The translations under genes and the position numbers were made by a program. From an uncultured Eubacteriales bacterium (GTDB lineage: Bacteria > Bacillota > Clostridia > Oscillospirales > UMGS1783), in the NCBI GenBank assembly GCA_900555065.1, contig USJY01000066.1, forward strand, positions 1 to 7,156: a DNA stretch of 7,156 nucleotides, given 5' to 3'. Positions 1 to 6,449 of the stretch are shown here, piece by piece; position 1 is the first letter of the stretch; every line of letters starts with the position of its first letter. The notes below the pieces were generated by a model. The model worked only from the letters and a program-made list of their open reading frames with translations. It was not told the origin of the DNA and did not search any database.

Positions 1-1796
1 TTCTCCGCCAGCCTCTCCGCGTCGCGGGCCGGATTACCTCCGCACGTCACCGTATGGAGCGACGGGCAGCCGGTCAGCGGCGAGAGCCGGGAAATCATAT
101 TGTTGCTGATATCGAGCTCGGCGAGCTCAGGAAGGTTTTCCAGAGGCCTGACCGACGTAATCATATTGGTCGCCACATTGAGGGTGCGCAGGGTGCGGAT
201 CGAGGCGATGCCTTCAAGATCGGAGATCGAATTATGCGTCGCTTTCAGGCTCGTCAGCTTTGTCTGCGAAAGCGGCGTATAGTCCTTTATACGATTGCGG
301 CTCAGGTCGAGTACGTCGAGGTTGCGAAGCGCGGAAAGCGGTTCGATATCCGTAAGGCTGTTGGCGGACAGATCCAGCGTCCGCAGCGAGGCAAACGCCG
401 ACATCCCGTCAAGCGAGGAAATCCTGTTGCCCGAGAGATTGAGGTCCGTCAGGCGCGTCAGCGGCGCGAGATTCACAATCGAGGAGAGCTGGTTCCCGGA
501 CAGGTCCAATACGCTGACGGACGCTATACCGGCGACGCCCTGCGGGTCGATGATCTGGTTATCCGCCGCCACAAGGGTTTTAAGCTTGGTCAAAGCGGAA
601 AGGCCCTCCACATCCCGCAACCCGTTGTCGGAGACGGAAAGATAGGTCAGGTTGGTCAGCGCGCTCAGCGGCGCAAGGTCCGTAAATACATTCGCGTCCA
701 CCGACAGCGAGGTCAGCGCGGTGAGCTTGGATATCATATTCAGGTCGTCGTTGCCGATATCGCATTCGTTGAGGGTCAGATAAGTCAGGCCCGGGATCTC
801 CGCGAGAACCTCCAGGTCGGCAATCTCTCGCTCCCCTGTCAGCCGGACTTCGTTCAGGTTGATAAACTCTTTAAAATCGGCGATTGTCAAAATGGAGCCG
901 TCCATCTGCTCGCCGTCCGGCGCGTTGGTAAACGCAGTGATTTTGTCAAGCTGTTTGTAGGTAATATCGTCGTAGGCAAGGCCCAGGATCCTGCGCGCGA
1001 TACGTTCCACCTTCGCATCCTTGAACGTGTAGGGCGCGTTCTCGTCGCGCAGCACGTAAGTGGCGCTGTATTCATCGGTAATAATGCCGCTGTACGATAC
1101 GGCAAAGGCGCGTACGACGGTCGTGCCGTAGGAAAGCGGTATGGGATCGGTGTACTGTGTGGAGTGGATCGTCGGGACGCTCCCGTCCGTTGTATAGTAG
1201 ATCGAACATCCCACGGACGCCGACAGCCGCAGCGAGAACTCTTCGCCGTATGTGCCGGGTTCCGCGGAAAAATTGACCGGTTCAGGCCGGTTGCGCTCGA
1301 TTTTGATCTTGGCATAGTTGTTCTCTACGCCGTTCATAAACGCGCGCGCTTCGTCCATCCTGTCCATGTGGACAAGGGCGCGGACGGCGCACTCGTAATA
1401 TTCATAGGTAGCAGGCGATAGCTCCACGCCCTCTTTGGAGAGCACGAGCATACGCTCAAATTTCTCCTGCTTTTCACAGGCGTCGATCAGCAGCAGCCGC
1501 GCCTCTACCGACTGGCCGTCCATCTCCAGCGCACGCACGAAATACTCTTCTGCGCGCGCATAGTCTCCCGACTCCATGGCCTGGGTACCCAGCGTAATGT
1601 TGCGACTATAGCCGGGCATACCGCCGCTGAGCATATACCAGAGCCCGCCGACGATGGTCGCGGCGATCAGGCATATGCCGAAGCTCACCAGAAAAATGCG
1701 CACCCGCTGACGCTTATCCGCCTGTTTTTTGGGCTGTTTTCCGCCCGGGCCATCGAGCAGCTGTGTTGACTGGTTGTTTTTCGTTGATTCTTCCAT
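1..1796 (-). CDS. Membrane-anchored TPR / chitobiase-C-like / leucine-rich-repeat surface protein (3' end outside window)
   Basis: The frame reads without a stop from ATG 1796 to the left edge: 598 codons, C-terminus missing. A cytoplasmic, lysine/arginine-rich N-terminus (about 1-33) precedes one membrane segment (about 34-56, IFLVSFGICLIAATIVGGLW), so the rest should lie outside the membrane. Residues about 66-165 are helical and TPR-like (SGDYARAEEYFVRALEMD). Residues about 173-250 match the chitobiase/beta-hexosaminidase C-terminal type beta domain, with its hallmark IYYTTDGSVPT and a later YGTTVVRAFAV. From about 313 onward come at least 11-12 leucine-rich repeats of nearly constant 22 residues, internalin-like (LxxLdLSxNxIsdlxPLsxL). 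Such proteins usually bind other proteins or cell-wall partners; the ligand here is unknown. The ATG follows AGGAG at 1813-1809, spaced 12 bases (rather long). It has its own promoter and is separated from citrate synthase by a terminator. Domain calls are from motif reading, not a search. Confidence 0.9.
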   Translation of the reverse strand, partial: MEESTKNNQSTQLLDGPGGKQPKKQADKRQRVRIFLVSFGICLIAATIVGGLWYMLSGGMPGYSRNITLGTQAMESGDYARAEEYFVRALEMDGQSVEARLLLIDACEKQEKFERMLVLSKEGVELSPATYEYYECAVRALVHMDRMDEARAFMNGVENNYAKIKIERNRPEPVNFSAEPGTYGEEFSLRLSASVGCSIYYTTDGSVPTIHSTQYTDPIPLSYGTTVVRAFAVSYSGIITDEYSATYVLRDENAPYTFKDAKVERIARRILGLAYDDITYKQLDKITAFTNAPDGEQMDGSILTIADFKEFINLNEVRLTGEREIADLEVLAEIPGLTYLTLNECDIGNDDLNMISKLTALTSLSVDANVFTDLAPLSALTNLTYLSVSDNGLRDVEGLSALTKLKTLVAADNQIIDPQGVAGIASVSVLDLSGNQLSSIVNLAPLTRLTDLNLSGNRISSLDGMSAFASLRTLDLSANSLTDIEPLSALRNLDVLDLSRNRIKDYTPLSQTKLTSLKATHNSISDLEGIASIRTLRTLNVATNMITSVRPLENLPELAELDISNNMISRLSPLTGCPSLHTVTCGGNPARDAERLAE

Positions 1797-1835
1797 CTTC
1801 TCATCTTTCTCCTGCCAGAGAGTCCTTCACGTGCA

Positions 1836-1862
1836 GACCGGCGCGCCATGTCGCCGCCGGCC
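1836..1862 (-). promoter_or_regulatory. 5'-terminal stem-loop in the LRR-gene mRNA leader
   Basis: On the minus strand, bases 1862-1855 pair with 1843-1836 (GGCCGGCG with CGCCGGTC, one G-U), leaving an 11-base loop. The stem would begin only a few bases after the transcription start predicted from the promoter at 1901-1873. No T-run follows, so it is not a terminator. A 5' hairpin that protects the transcript from decay is the simplest reading, but that role is inference. Confidence 0.4.
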
Positions 1863-1872
1863 ACACGCTGGG

Positions 1873-1901
1873 ATTATACCATAAAAAACGCATATTGAAA
1901 A
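1873..1901 (-). promoter_or_regulatory. Extended -10 sigma-A-like promoter of the LRR gene
   Basis: On the minus strand TTTTCA (1901-1896, 4 of 6 consensus) is followed by a 17-base spacer and a perfect TATAAT (1878-1873). The spacer ends in TGG, giving the extended -10 form TGnTATAAT. Transcription should start near 1866, giving a leader of about 70 bases before ATG 1796. It lies downstream of the citrate synthase terminator, so the LRR gene is probably transcribed alone. Confidence 0.75.
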
Positions 1902-2015
1902 GCATTTTCGCAAATTACGGCGAATAACAGCGCGTAAATTACCCTGCGCCGCAAACATCAGTATACCCTGATTTTCCCAAATCTAATCTGAAAAACATGC
2001 CGCGCGGTCGGGCAG

Positions 2016-2049
2016 AACAAACCGAACCCCGCGTATACGCAGGGTTCGG
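2016..2049 (-). terminator. Intrinsic terminator after citrate synthase
   Basis: On the minus strand CCGAACCC-T-GCG, loop TATA, CGC-G-GGGTTCGG forms a 12-pair stem with one T-G wobble, followed by TTTGTT. It begins 19 bases after the citrate synthase stop codon. On the plus strand the wobble becomes a C-A mismatch and there is no T-run, so it acts for the minus strand. Confidence 0.85.
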
Positions 2050-2068
2050 CGTACGTAACGGAAACTGG

Positions 2069-3433
2069 TCAGCCGCGCTCAGCGATGGGGACGTACACGC
2101 CGTTCTCGGCGATCGACTTATAAGCGGGGCGCATAATCCGGCCGCAGGTGAGCAGCTCTTCAATCCGGTGCGCCGACCAGCCAACAATCCTGGCGATGGC
2201 GAACAGCGGCGTGCACAGCTCAGCCGGTATACCCAGCATTTTATACACAAAACCGGAATACAGGTCCACGTTGGCGGAAACGACCTTCCTGTCGCCCTTG
2301 ACCGCTGTGAATACGGCGGGCGTGAGGCGCTCTACCGACTCAATCAGCTCGAACTCTTCCAGGAATCCCTTTTCTTCCGCAAGCGCCTTCGCGCTGCGCT
2401 TGAGCATGACCGCGCGCGGGTCGGACAGCGTGTACACGGCGTGGCCCATGCCGTAGATCAGCCCGGAGCGGTCGCCCGCCTGCTTGCGCACGATCTTCTC
2501 AAGATAGCTCGCCACAGCGTCGTCGCTGCTCCAGTCCTCCACGTTGGCCTTGATGTCCTCGAGCATCTCGGTCACCTTAGCGTTTGCGCCGCCGTGACGG
2601 CTGCCCTTGAGCGAACCGATCGCGGCCGACATGGCGGAATAGGTATCCGTCCCCGCAGAGGTGAGCATACGCGCGACAAAGGTGGAGTTGTTGCCGCCGC
2701 CATGCTCCATGTGCAGGATCAGGCACAAATCGAGCAGCTTGGCCTCGGCGTCGGTGAACTGCTTGTCACTGCGCAGCATGCGCAGAATGTTCTCCGCAAT
2801 ATGCATGCCGCGTTTGGGCATGTGAAAATACAGGCTCTTTTTGTCAAACACGCGCTTTTTAACCTGGTAGGCCGCCGTTGCAATGGCCGGCATGCGCGCT
2901 ATCAGCTCCATGCTCTGGGCCATGACCTGGTCGACGTCCTGGCTGTCCGGATTGTCGCTGTAGCTCGCGAGCGCCAGTACGCCGCCCGCGAGTTTGTTCA
3001 TCAAGTCGCGGTTGGGCGCTTTCATGACGATGTCCTCCACGAACCCGTCCGGCAGTTCGCTTAACGATTCGAGCATTCCGGTGAACGCGTCCAGCTCGGC
3101 ACGGGTCGGCAGGAACCCAAACAGCAGCAGAAATGCGGTTTCCTCATAACCGAACCGGTTTTCAGCCTGGTATCCTTTTACCAGCGATTCGACATTGTAG
3201 CCACGGTAGGTGAGCTCGCCGTCATGCGGGATGCGTTCCCCTTCGCTGATGAGGTAGCCGTGTACGTTGCACACCTTTGTAATCCCGGCGACAACGCCGG
3301 TACCATCCGCATTACGCAGGCCGCGCTTTACACTGTAAAGATCATAATACTCGGGCGGGATCTGGTTATTATTCTCAAGCTTCCCGCATAGATTATGAAT
3401 AAACCCTCTTGCGGATTCGTCCAGCAATTCCAT
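2069..3433 (-). CDS. gltA: Citrate synthase (Si type, clostridial 454-residue form)
   Basis: It condenses acetyl-CoA with oxaloacetate to citrate in the cytoplasm; in fermentative Clostridia this usually feeds 2-oxoglutarate and glutamate synthesis. The full set of active-site landmarks is visible. H244 (HMEHGGGN) corresponds to the oxaloacetate-binding His of pig enzyme 238, and H280 (SRHGGAN) to catalytic His 274. H331 (GMGHAVY) corresponds to His 320, D390 (NVDLYSG) to catalytic Asp 375, and R340 (SDPRA) and R415 to substrate-binding arginines. At 454 residues it is longer than the roughly 370-residue Bacillus enzyme because of an extended N-terminal part, as in clostridial homologues. ATG 3433 follows AAAGGAG (3450-3444), spaced 10 bases. 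It has its own promoter and terminator and no TCA-cycle neighbours. A 2-methylcitrate synthase activity cannot be excluded from sequence alone. The gene symbol is by homology. Confidence 0.95.
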   Translation of the reverse strand: MELLDESARGFIHNLCGKLENNNQIPPEYYDLYSVKRGLRNADGTGVVAGITKVCNVHGYLISEGERIPHDGELTYRGYNVESLVKGYQAENRFGYEETAFLLLFGFLPTRAELDAFTGMLESLSELPDGFVEDIVMKAPNRDLMNKLAGGVLALASYSDNPDSQDVDQVMAQSMELIARMPAIATAAYQVKKRVFDKKSLYFHMPKRGMHIAENILRMLRSDKQFTDAEAKLLDLCLILHMEHGGGNNSTFVARMLTSAGTDTYSAMSAAIGSLKGSRHGGANAKVTEMLEDIKANVEDWSSDDAVASYLEKIVRKQAGDRSGLIYGMGHAVYTLSDPRAVMLKRSAKALAEEKGFLEEFELIESVERLTPAVFTAVKGDRKVVSANVDLYSGFVYKMLGIPAELCTPLFAIARIVGWSAHRIEELLTCGRIMRPAYKSIAENGVYVPIAERG

Positions 3434-3468
3434 GGCAATTCATCTCCTTTAAAAAATATATGTATTCA

Positions 3469-3498
3469 ATTATATATTATTAATTTCGCCCGCGTCAA
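3469..3498 (-). promoter_or_regulatory. Sigma-A-like promoter of citrate synthase
   Basis: On the minus strand TTGACG (3498-3493, 5 of 6 consensus), an 18-base spacer and a perfect TATAAT (3474-3469). The start of transcription should fall near 3462, giving a leader of about 28 bases that contains the AAAGGAG. The promoter occupies most of the 96-base gap to the divergent spoIID gene, so the two transcription units share this control region. Confidence 0.85.
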
Positions 3499-3529
3499 GT
3501 AAAAAGTTGAAAAGAGAGGAAGATATTCC

Positions 3530-4570
3530 ATGATAAAAAAACTCGTTCTGCCGCTGAGCGCGGCGATCATCCTCATGCTCCTGCTCCCCTTTCTGTTCTC
3601 GCGCGGCTGGAAGGCGACGCTCAGCGAATACGTACAGCGCGAGCTGCCCGGCAACGTACTCTTTACCGATACAAAAGAGGATTTCAGCCACATTGCCGTC
3701 AAGGTCCTGCATGCGGATACCAATATTGTGGAGGACATACCCATCTACGATTATCTGTGCGGCGTGGTGGCGGCCGAGATGTCGCCCGAGTTCGAGCTGG
3801 AGGCGCTCAAGGCCCAGACCGTCGCGGCATGTTCCTATATGGTGTACCGCATGGAGGGCGAACTGAGCAAACCGGGGCTGATCGAGGAGCATCACGGCGC
3901 GTATGTCTGCACCGACTACAGGCACTGCAAGGCATATCTGTCCAAAGAGGACGCAAAGATCAACTGGGGCGATACATATTTCAATATAAACTACGCCAAG
4001 ATCGAAACCGCCGTAAACAGCGTACTGGGCGAAATTATTACTTATGACGGCAAACCCGCCAACGCTGTGTTCCACAGCATATCCTCCGGCAAGACGGAAA
4101 GCGCCGAAGACGTCTGGGGGCTCGCCGTCCCCTACCTTGTAAGCGTGGAGAGCTACGCCGATACGTCGGCCGAGACATATGAAAGCGTCGTACAGATCGA
4201 AAAGGACGAATTTTTACAGAAGGTATCCTCTCTCGGCGACGCGCAGGCGGATGAAGACGCGCCGGATACCTGGATTGGAGACACGGTGCGCACGGAAGCC
4301 GGCGGCGTGAAAAATATCGAGCTGTGCGGCGCGACGCTGACCGGCGAGCAGGTTCGTACACTGTTTTCCCTGCGCTCATCCAATTTTGATATAGCTTACG
4401 CAGACGGCGCGTTTACCTTCACCGTGCGCGGGTATGGGCACGGGGTCGGAATGAGTCAGTACGGCGCAAATGAGCTTGCGAAAAAGGGCATGGATTACAA
4501 AGAGATCCTGAAAACCTACTACACCGGCGTGGAGATCGTGGCCTACGACTTCTCCAAGCTCGGGCTGTAA
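3530..4570 (+). CDS. spoIID: Stage II sporulation protein D, lytic transglycosylase
   Basis: SpoIID is a membrane-anchored lytic transglycosylase that, with SpoIIM and SpoIIP, degrades septal peptidoglycan to drive engulfment of the forespore. Its 346 residues match the usual length (about 340). One N-terminal membrane segment (about 5-24) is followed by the extracytoplasmic domain. The family core IYDYLCGVVAAEMSPEFELE is present, with E83 as the expected catalytic glutamate, then EALKAQTVAACSY. H121, C127, H132 and C133 have the spacing of the zinc-binding His/Cys set reported for Clostridioides difficile SpoIID. The C-terminal signature GYGHGVGMSQYGA (301-313) and YKEILKTYYTGVEI are intact. 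The ATG follows AGAGAGGAAG. A mother-cell sigma-E promoter would be expected; I see no convincing one. An AT-rich block (3448-3476, TTTAAA and TATATT) overlaps the citrate synthase promoter and could serve, weakly. No clear plus-strand terminator follows. Confidence 0.95.
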   Translation: MIKKLVLPLSAAIILMLLLPFLFSRGWKATLSEYVQRELPGNVLFTDTKEDFSHIAVKVLHADTNIVEDIPIYDYLCGVVAAEMSPEFELEALKAQTVAACSYMVYRMEGELSKPGLIEEHHGAYVCTDYRHCKAYLSKEDAKINWGDTYFNINYAKIETAVNSVLGEIITYDGKPANAVFHSISSGKTESAEDVWGLAVPYLVSVESYADTSAETYESVVQIEKDEFLQKVSSLGDAQADEDAPDTWIGDTVRTEAGGVKNIELCGATLTGEQVRTLFSLRSSNFDIAYADGAFTFTVRGYGHGVGMSQYGANELAKKGMDYKEILKTYYTGVEIVAYDFSKLGL

Positions 4571-4704
4571 CGCACAGGCGAATAAAAACGGGACCGGCAT
4601 TGGGGCTGACGGTTTGAGATAACTTGCGGGAGGTTCTCCGCCCCCTGGGCACACGACAGTGCCGCGCAATACTATTTATTCTTTCGGCGCGTTGTTTCAT
4701 GATT

Positions 4705-4739
4705 AAAAAAAACAGAGGGACGGCTGTGCGTCGTCCCTC
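4705..4739 (-). terminator. Intrinsic terminator of the ABC-F gene
   Basis: On the minus strand GAGGGACG (4739-4732) pairs with CGTCCCTC (4722-4715), extended by one C-G and one wobble pair around a five-base loop. It is followed by TG and eight Ts (4712-4705). It lies about 43 bases past the ABC-F stop, in the convergent gap 4571-4781. The plus strand has A-runs on both sides and no usable T-run, so it does not serve spoIID. Confidence 0.88.
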
Positions 4740-4781
4740 AAAAAATACCCTATATCACCGCTCTTTCCTACCGGCCCTGTT

Positions 4782-6242
4782 TCACAATTGCACAACGCGC
4801 GTCGCGACGCTGTCCACAAACGCGCGGTCATGCTCGACAAAGATCATGGTGGGCGAGAATTCGCACAGCAGGCGTTCGATCTGGATGCGGGATAACACGT
4901 CGACAAAGTTGAGCGGCTCGTCCCAGACATACACGTGCGCGCGCTCGCAAAGGCTCTTTGCAAGAAGCACCTTTTTCTTCTGCCCGCTGCTGAAGTCCTC
5001 CATGGGTTTTTCAAACTGATCCCGCGCAAAGCCGAGCTTGCGCAGGATGGCCTTGAAGAGGCTTTCGTCGATTCCCGCCTGCGCGGCAAAGCCGGACAGG
5101 CCGCCGCGCAGAAAGTCCGTCCGCTGCGGCACGCTGGACAGAACCAGTCCGCCGGCACGGCGCAGCGTGCCCGTATGCGGGACGGACTCGCCGAGAACCA
5201 GTTTCAGTATGCTGGATTTTCCGGTGCCGTTGCGGCCGAGCAGGGCCAGGCGTTCCCCGCGCAGCAGGTTGAAGTCCAGCCCTTCCAGCACCGGCTTTTC
5301 GCCATAGGCGACGGACAGGCCCTTCGCCTCGACGAGCACGCGTTCTCTGTGGGCGAGCGGACTGAGCTTCAGCTCGCCGCTCATTTCGATGTTTTTCAAA
5401 AGCCCGGCCTTTTCCGCCGCCGCCTTTTCACGCCGGGCTTCCACGGCTTTGGACCGTTTCATCATCTTGGCCGCCATATGCCCGACATGCCCTTTGTCGG
5501 CCGCGCCGGTTTTGGATTTTTCCACCCTGTCCGACCACCGCGCCGTCTGCGACGCGGCGGTTTCCAGCCGGCGGATATCCTGCTTCAGCTTTTCGTTGCG
5601 GCTGCGTTCAAACTGGTCCTGCCGCGCCCGGTTTTCCGCCCAGGAACTGAAATTCCCCTGCTGGATTTCGATCCCGGCACGGTTGATAGACAGGATATGA
5701 TCCACACAGCCGTCCAGAAACGCCCGGTCATGTGAAACGAGAATAAACCCGCGTTTTCGGTTCAGGTATCTGCTTAAAACAGCGCGCGCCTGCATATCCA
5801 GATTATTGGTCGGCTCGTCAATAAGCAGAAAATTTCCCTCCCGCGCAAACAGCGCGGCCAGCAGGACTTTCGTCTGCTCGCCGCTGCTCAGCGTTTCAAA
5901 GGGACGGTACAGAATTTCATCGTCCGCCTCCAGCATGGACAGCTCGCGGTTCATCCGCCAAAGCTCGCAATCCGGCTGCAGCTGTTCCAGCACATCTACC
6001 GTAAGCATGGACGGGTCGCCGACCGGAAAGGGGAAATATTCAAACTTGACGCTAGCGGAAATGGAGCCGCTGAACTCATAAGCGCCTGATAACAGCTTTA
6101 AAAAGGTCGTTTTGCCGCGCCCGTTGCGGCCGGTGAAACCGAGCTTCCAGTCCGTATCAATCACAAAGGAAACGTCCTTGAAAATCTCCTGGTACGAGCC
6201 CGGATAGGAAAAGGTGAGGTTGGATACCTGTATCATGGACAC
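4782..6242 (-). CDS. Lsa-like ABC-F ribosome-protection protein (antibiotic resistance ATPase)
   Basis: ABC-F proteins of this class are soluble; they bind the ribosomal E site and displace drugs such as lincosamides, pleuromutilins and streptogramin A. Two ABC domains are complete and there is no membrane domain. NBD1 has Walker A GRNGRGKT (38-45), signature LSSGEQ (118-123), LLIDEP with E143 and H171. NBD2 has GRNGTGKS (336-343), FSSGQK (417-422), VWDEP with E442 and H471. A charged helical linker of about 100 residues lies between them, where drug specificity resides. DTDWKLGFTGRNGRGKTT and YVWDEPLNFVDV resemble Lsa(A), recalled from memory. I chose GTG 6242 (486 residues): it lies 8 bases after GGAG (6254-6251) and VSMIQVSNLTF aligns with Lsa(A) MSKIELKQLSF. 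ATG 6236 (spacing 14) is the alternative. The in-frame extension to 6425 runs through the attenuator and is rejected. Regulation is probably by the leader upstream. The drug spectrum is not predictable here. Confidence 0.9.
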   Translation of the reverse strand: MSMIQVSNLTFSYPGSYQEIFKDVSFVIDTDWKLGFTGRNGRGKTTFLKLLSGAYEFSGSISASVKFEYFPFPVGDPSMLTVDVLEQLQPDCELWRMNRELSMLEADDEILYRPFETLSSGEQTKVLLAALFAREGNFLLIDEPTNNLDMQARAVLSRYLNRKRGFILVSHDRAFLDGCVDHILSINRAGIEIQQGNFSSWAENRARQDQFERSRNEKLKQDIRRLETAASQTARWSDRVEKSKTGAADKGHVGHMAAKMMKRSKAVEARREKAAAEKAGLLKNIEMSGELKLSPLAHRERVLVEAKGLSVAYGEKPVLEGLDFNLLRGERLALLGRNGTGKSSILKLVLGESVPHTGTLRRAGGLVLSSVPQRTDFLRGGLSGFAAQAGIDESLFKAILRKLGFARDQFEKPMEDFSSGQKKKVLLAKSLCERAHVYVWDEPLNFVDVLSRIQIERLLCEFSPTMIFVEHDRAFVDSVATRVVQL

Positions 6243-6258
6243 GATCATCACTCCAAAC

Positions 6259-6293
6259 AAAAAAGATGCAGGAAAGCCGCAGCCTCCCGCATC
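6259..6293 (-). terminator. Leader (attenuator) terminator directly upstream of the ABC-F gene
   Basis: On the minus strand GATGCGGGA (6293-6285) pairs with TCCTGCATC (6273-6265), with one G-U. Two further G-U pairs may form, leaving a 7-base loop. Six Ts follow at 6264-6259, then GTTT and the GGAG ribosome binding site of the ABC-F gene. A terminator between a promoter and the gene it serves implies conditional readthrough. Its 3' strand and loop (6281-6272) are also complementary to 6372-6363, the antiterminator partner. Confidence 0.85.
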
Positions 6294-6295
6294 CG

Positions 6296-6341
6296 TGTGC
6301 GCCGCGCCCACCGCAGCCGGCGGGCGCAGTCCCTGCGCACA
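6296..6341 (-). promoter_or_regulatory. Central GC-rich hairpin of the ABC-F leader
   Basis: On the minus strand TGTGCGC (6341-6335) pairs with GCGCACA (6302-6296). An inner stem GCGCCC-G-CCG (6327-6318) pairs with CGG-T-GGGCGC (6313-6304), one wobble and a 4-base loop; unpaired AGGGACT bulges on the 5' side. It sits between the two strands of the proposed antiterminator, so it could fold in either state and bring those strands together. The pairing is seen; the spacer role is inferred. Confidence 0.6.
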
Positions 6342-6362
6342 TATAGATATATAAGGTCGAAA

Positions 6363-6443
6363 CGCAGCTTTCTTGCTCGCGCGCCAAACGCACGCGGAAC
6401 CCTCCGCGCGGGCGCGCATTTTCATAGGTCAGCAAGAAAAGCC
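6363..6443 (-). promoter_or_regulatory. Leader-peptide hairpin and antiterminator strand (ribosome-sensing attenuator)
   Basis: On the minus strand TTTCTTGCT (6439-6431), which is the end of the MYGFSC open frame, pairs perfectly with AGCAAGAAA (6377-6369). C6441 and G6442 add two pairs past a one-base bulge. Above a 13-base asymmetric loop, GCGCGCC (6417-6411) pairs with GGCGCGC (6385-6379). The top is an 8-pair hairpin (6410-6403 with 6398-6391) with loop GGGT. The 3' strand has a second partner: GAAAGCTGCG (6372-6363) pairs with TGCGGCTTTC (6281-6272) in the leader terminator, ten pairs including two G-U. Both pairings cannot exist together. A ribosome stalled on the leader peptide would melt the basal stem, release the antiterminator strand and prevent termination. 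Similar logic is established for ABC-F genes such as vmlR, msrD and lmo0919. Confidence 0.75.
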
Positions 6444-6449
6444 GTACAT
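6429..6449 (-). CDS. Leader peptide MYGFSC upstream of the ABC-F gene
   Basis: A six-codon open frame, ATG TAC GGC TTT TCT TGC TGA, follows AGGAG (6461-6457) at an ideal 7 bases, a better ribosome binding site than that of the ABC-F gene itself. Codons 4 to the stop are the 5' strand of the leader hairpin, so the ribosome's position decides whether that stem can form. The length and the MY start recall MsrDL (MYLIFM), the erythromycin-sensing leader peptide of msrD; that resemblance is from memory and may be coincidence. Which drug would stall it, and on which codon, is unknown. It is probably a regulatory peptide with no function of its own after release. Confidence 0.7.
   Translation of the reverse strand: MYGFSC

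Noticed and set aside
54..1421. 455-codon open frame on the plus strand opposite the LRR gene
   Set aside because: It is the antisense of a GC-rich gene with a 66-base repeat period. The protein is basic with no recognisable domain, while the minus strand gives clear leucine-rich repeats, a membrane segment, a ribosome binding site and a promoter.
1997..3064. 355-codon plus-strand frame opposite citrate synthase
   Set aside because: Shadow of citrate synthase, whose active-site residues are all intact on the minus strand.
2069..3433. Re-type citrate synthase as known from some Clostridia
   Set aside because: Re-citrate synthase belongs to the isopropylmalate synthase family. This protein has the His/His/Asp motifs of the classical Si family.
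3448..3476. TTTAAA, 17 bases, TATATT as a plus-strand spoIID promoter
   Set aside because: The block is simply AT-rich and matches arise easily. spoIID would normally need a sigma-E promoter, and no match to that consensus is visible.
4648..4663. GGCAC/GTGCC hairpin after spoIID as its terminator
   Set aside because: The stem is only 5 pairs and the next T-rich stretch is about 10 bases away and interrupted, so I cannot support it as a terminator.
4935..5735. 266-codon plus-strand frame opposite the ABC-F gene
   Set aside because: Shadow of an ABC-F gene with two complete nucleotide-binding domains.
6243..6425. In-frame N-terminal extension of the ABC-F protein (start at ATG 6425)
   Set aside because: It would run through the leader hairpins and the terminator, has no family similarity, and no good ribosome binding site precedes it. 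GGAG lies instead before GTG 6242 and ATG 6236.
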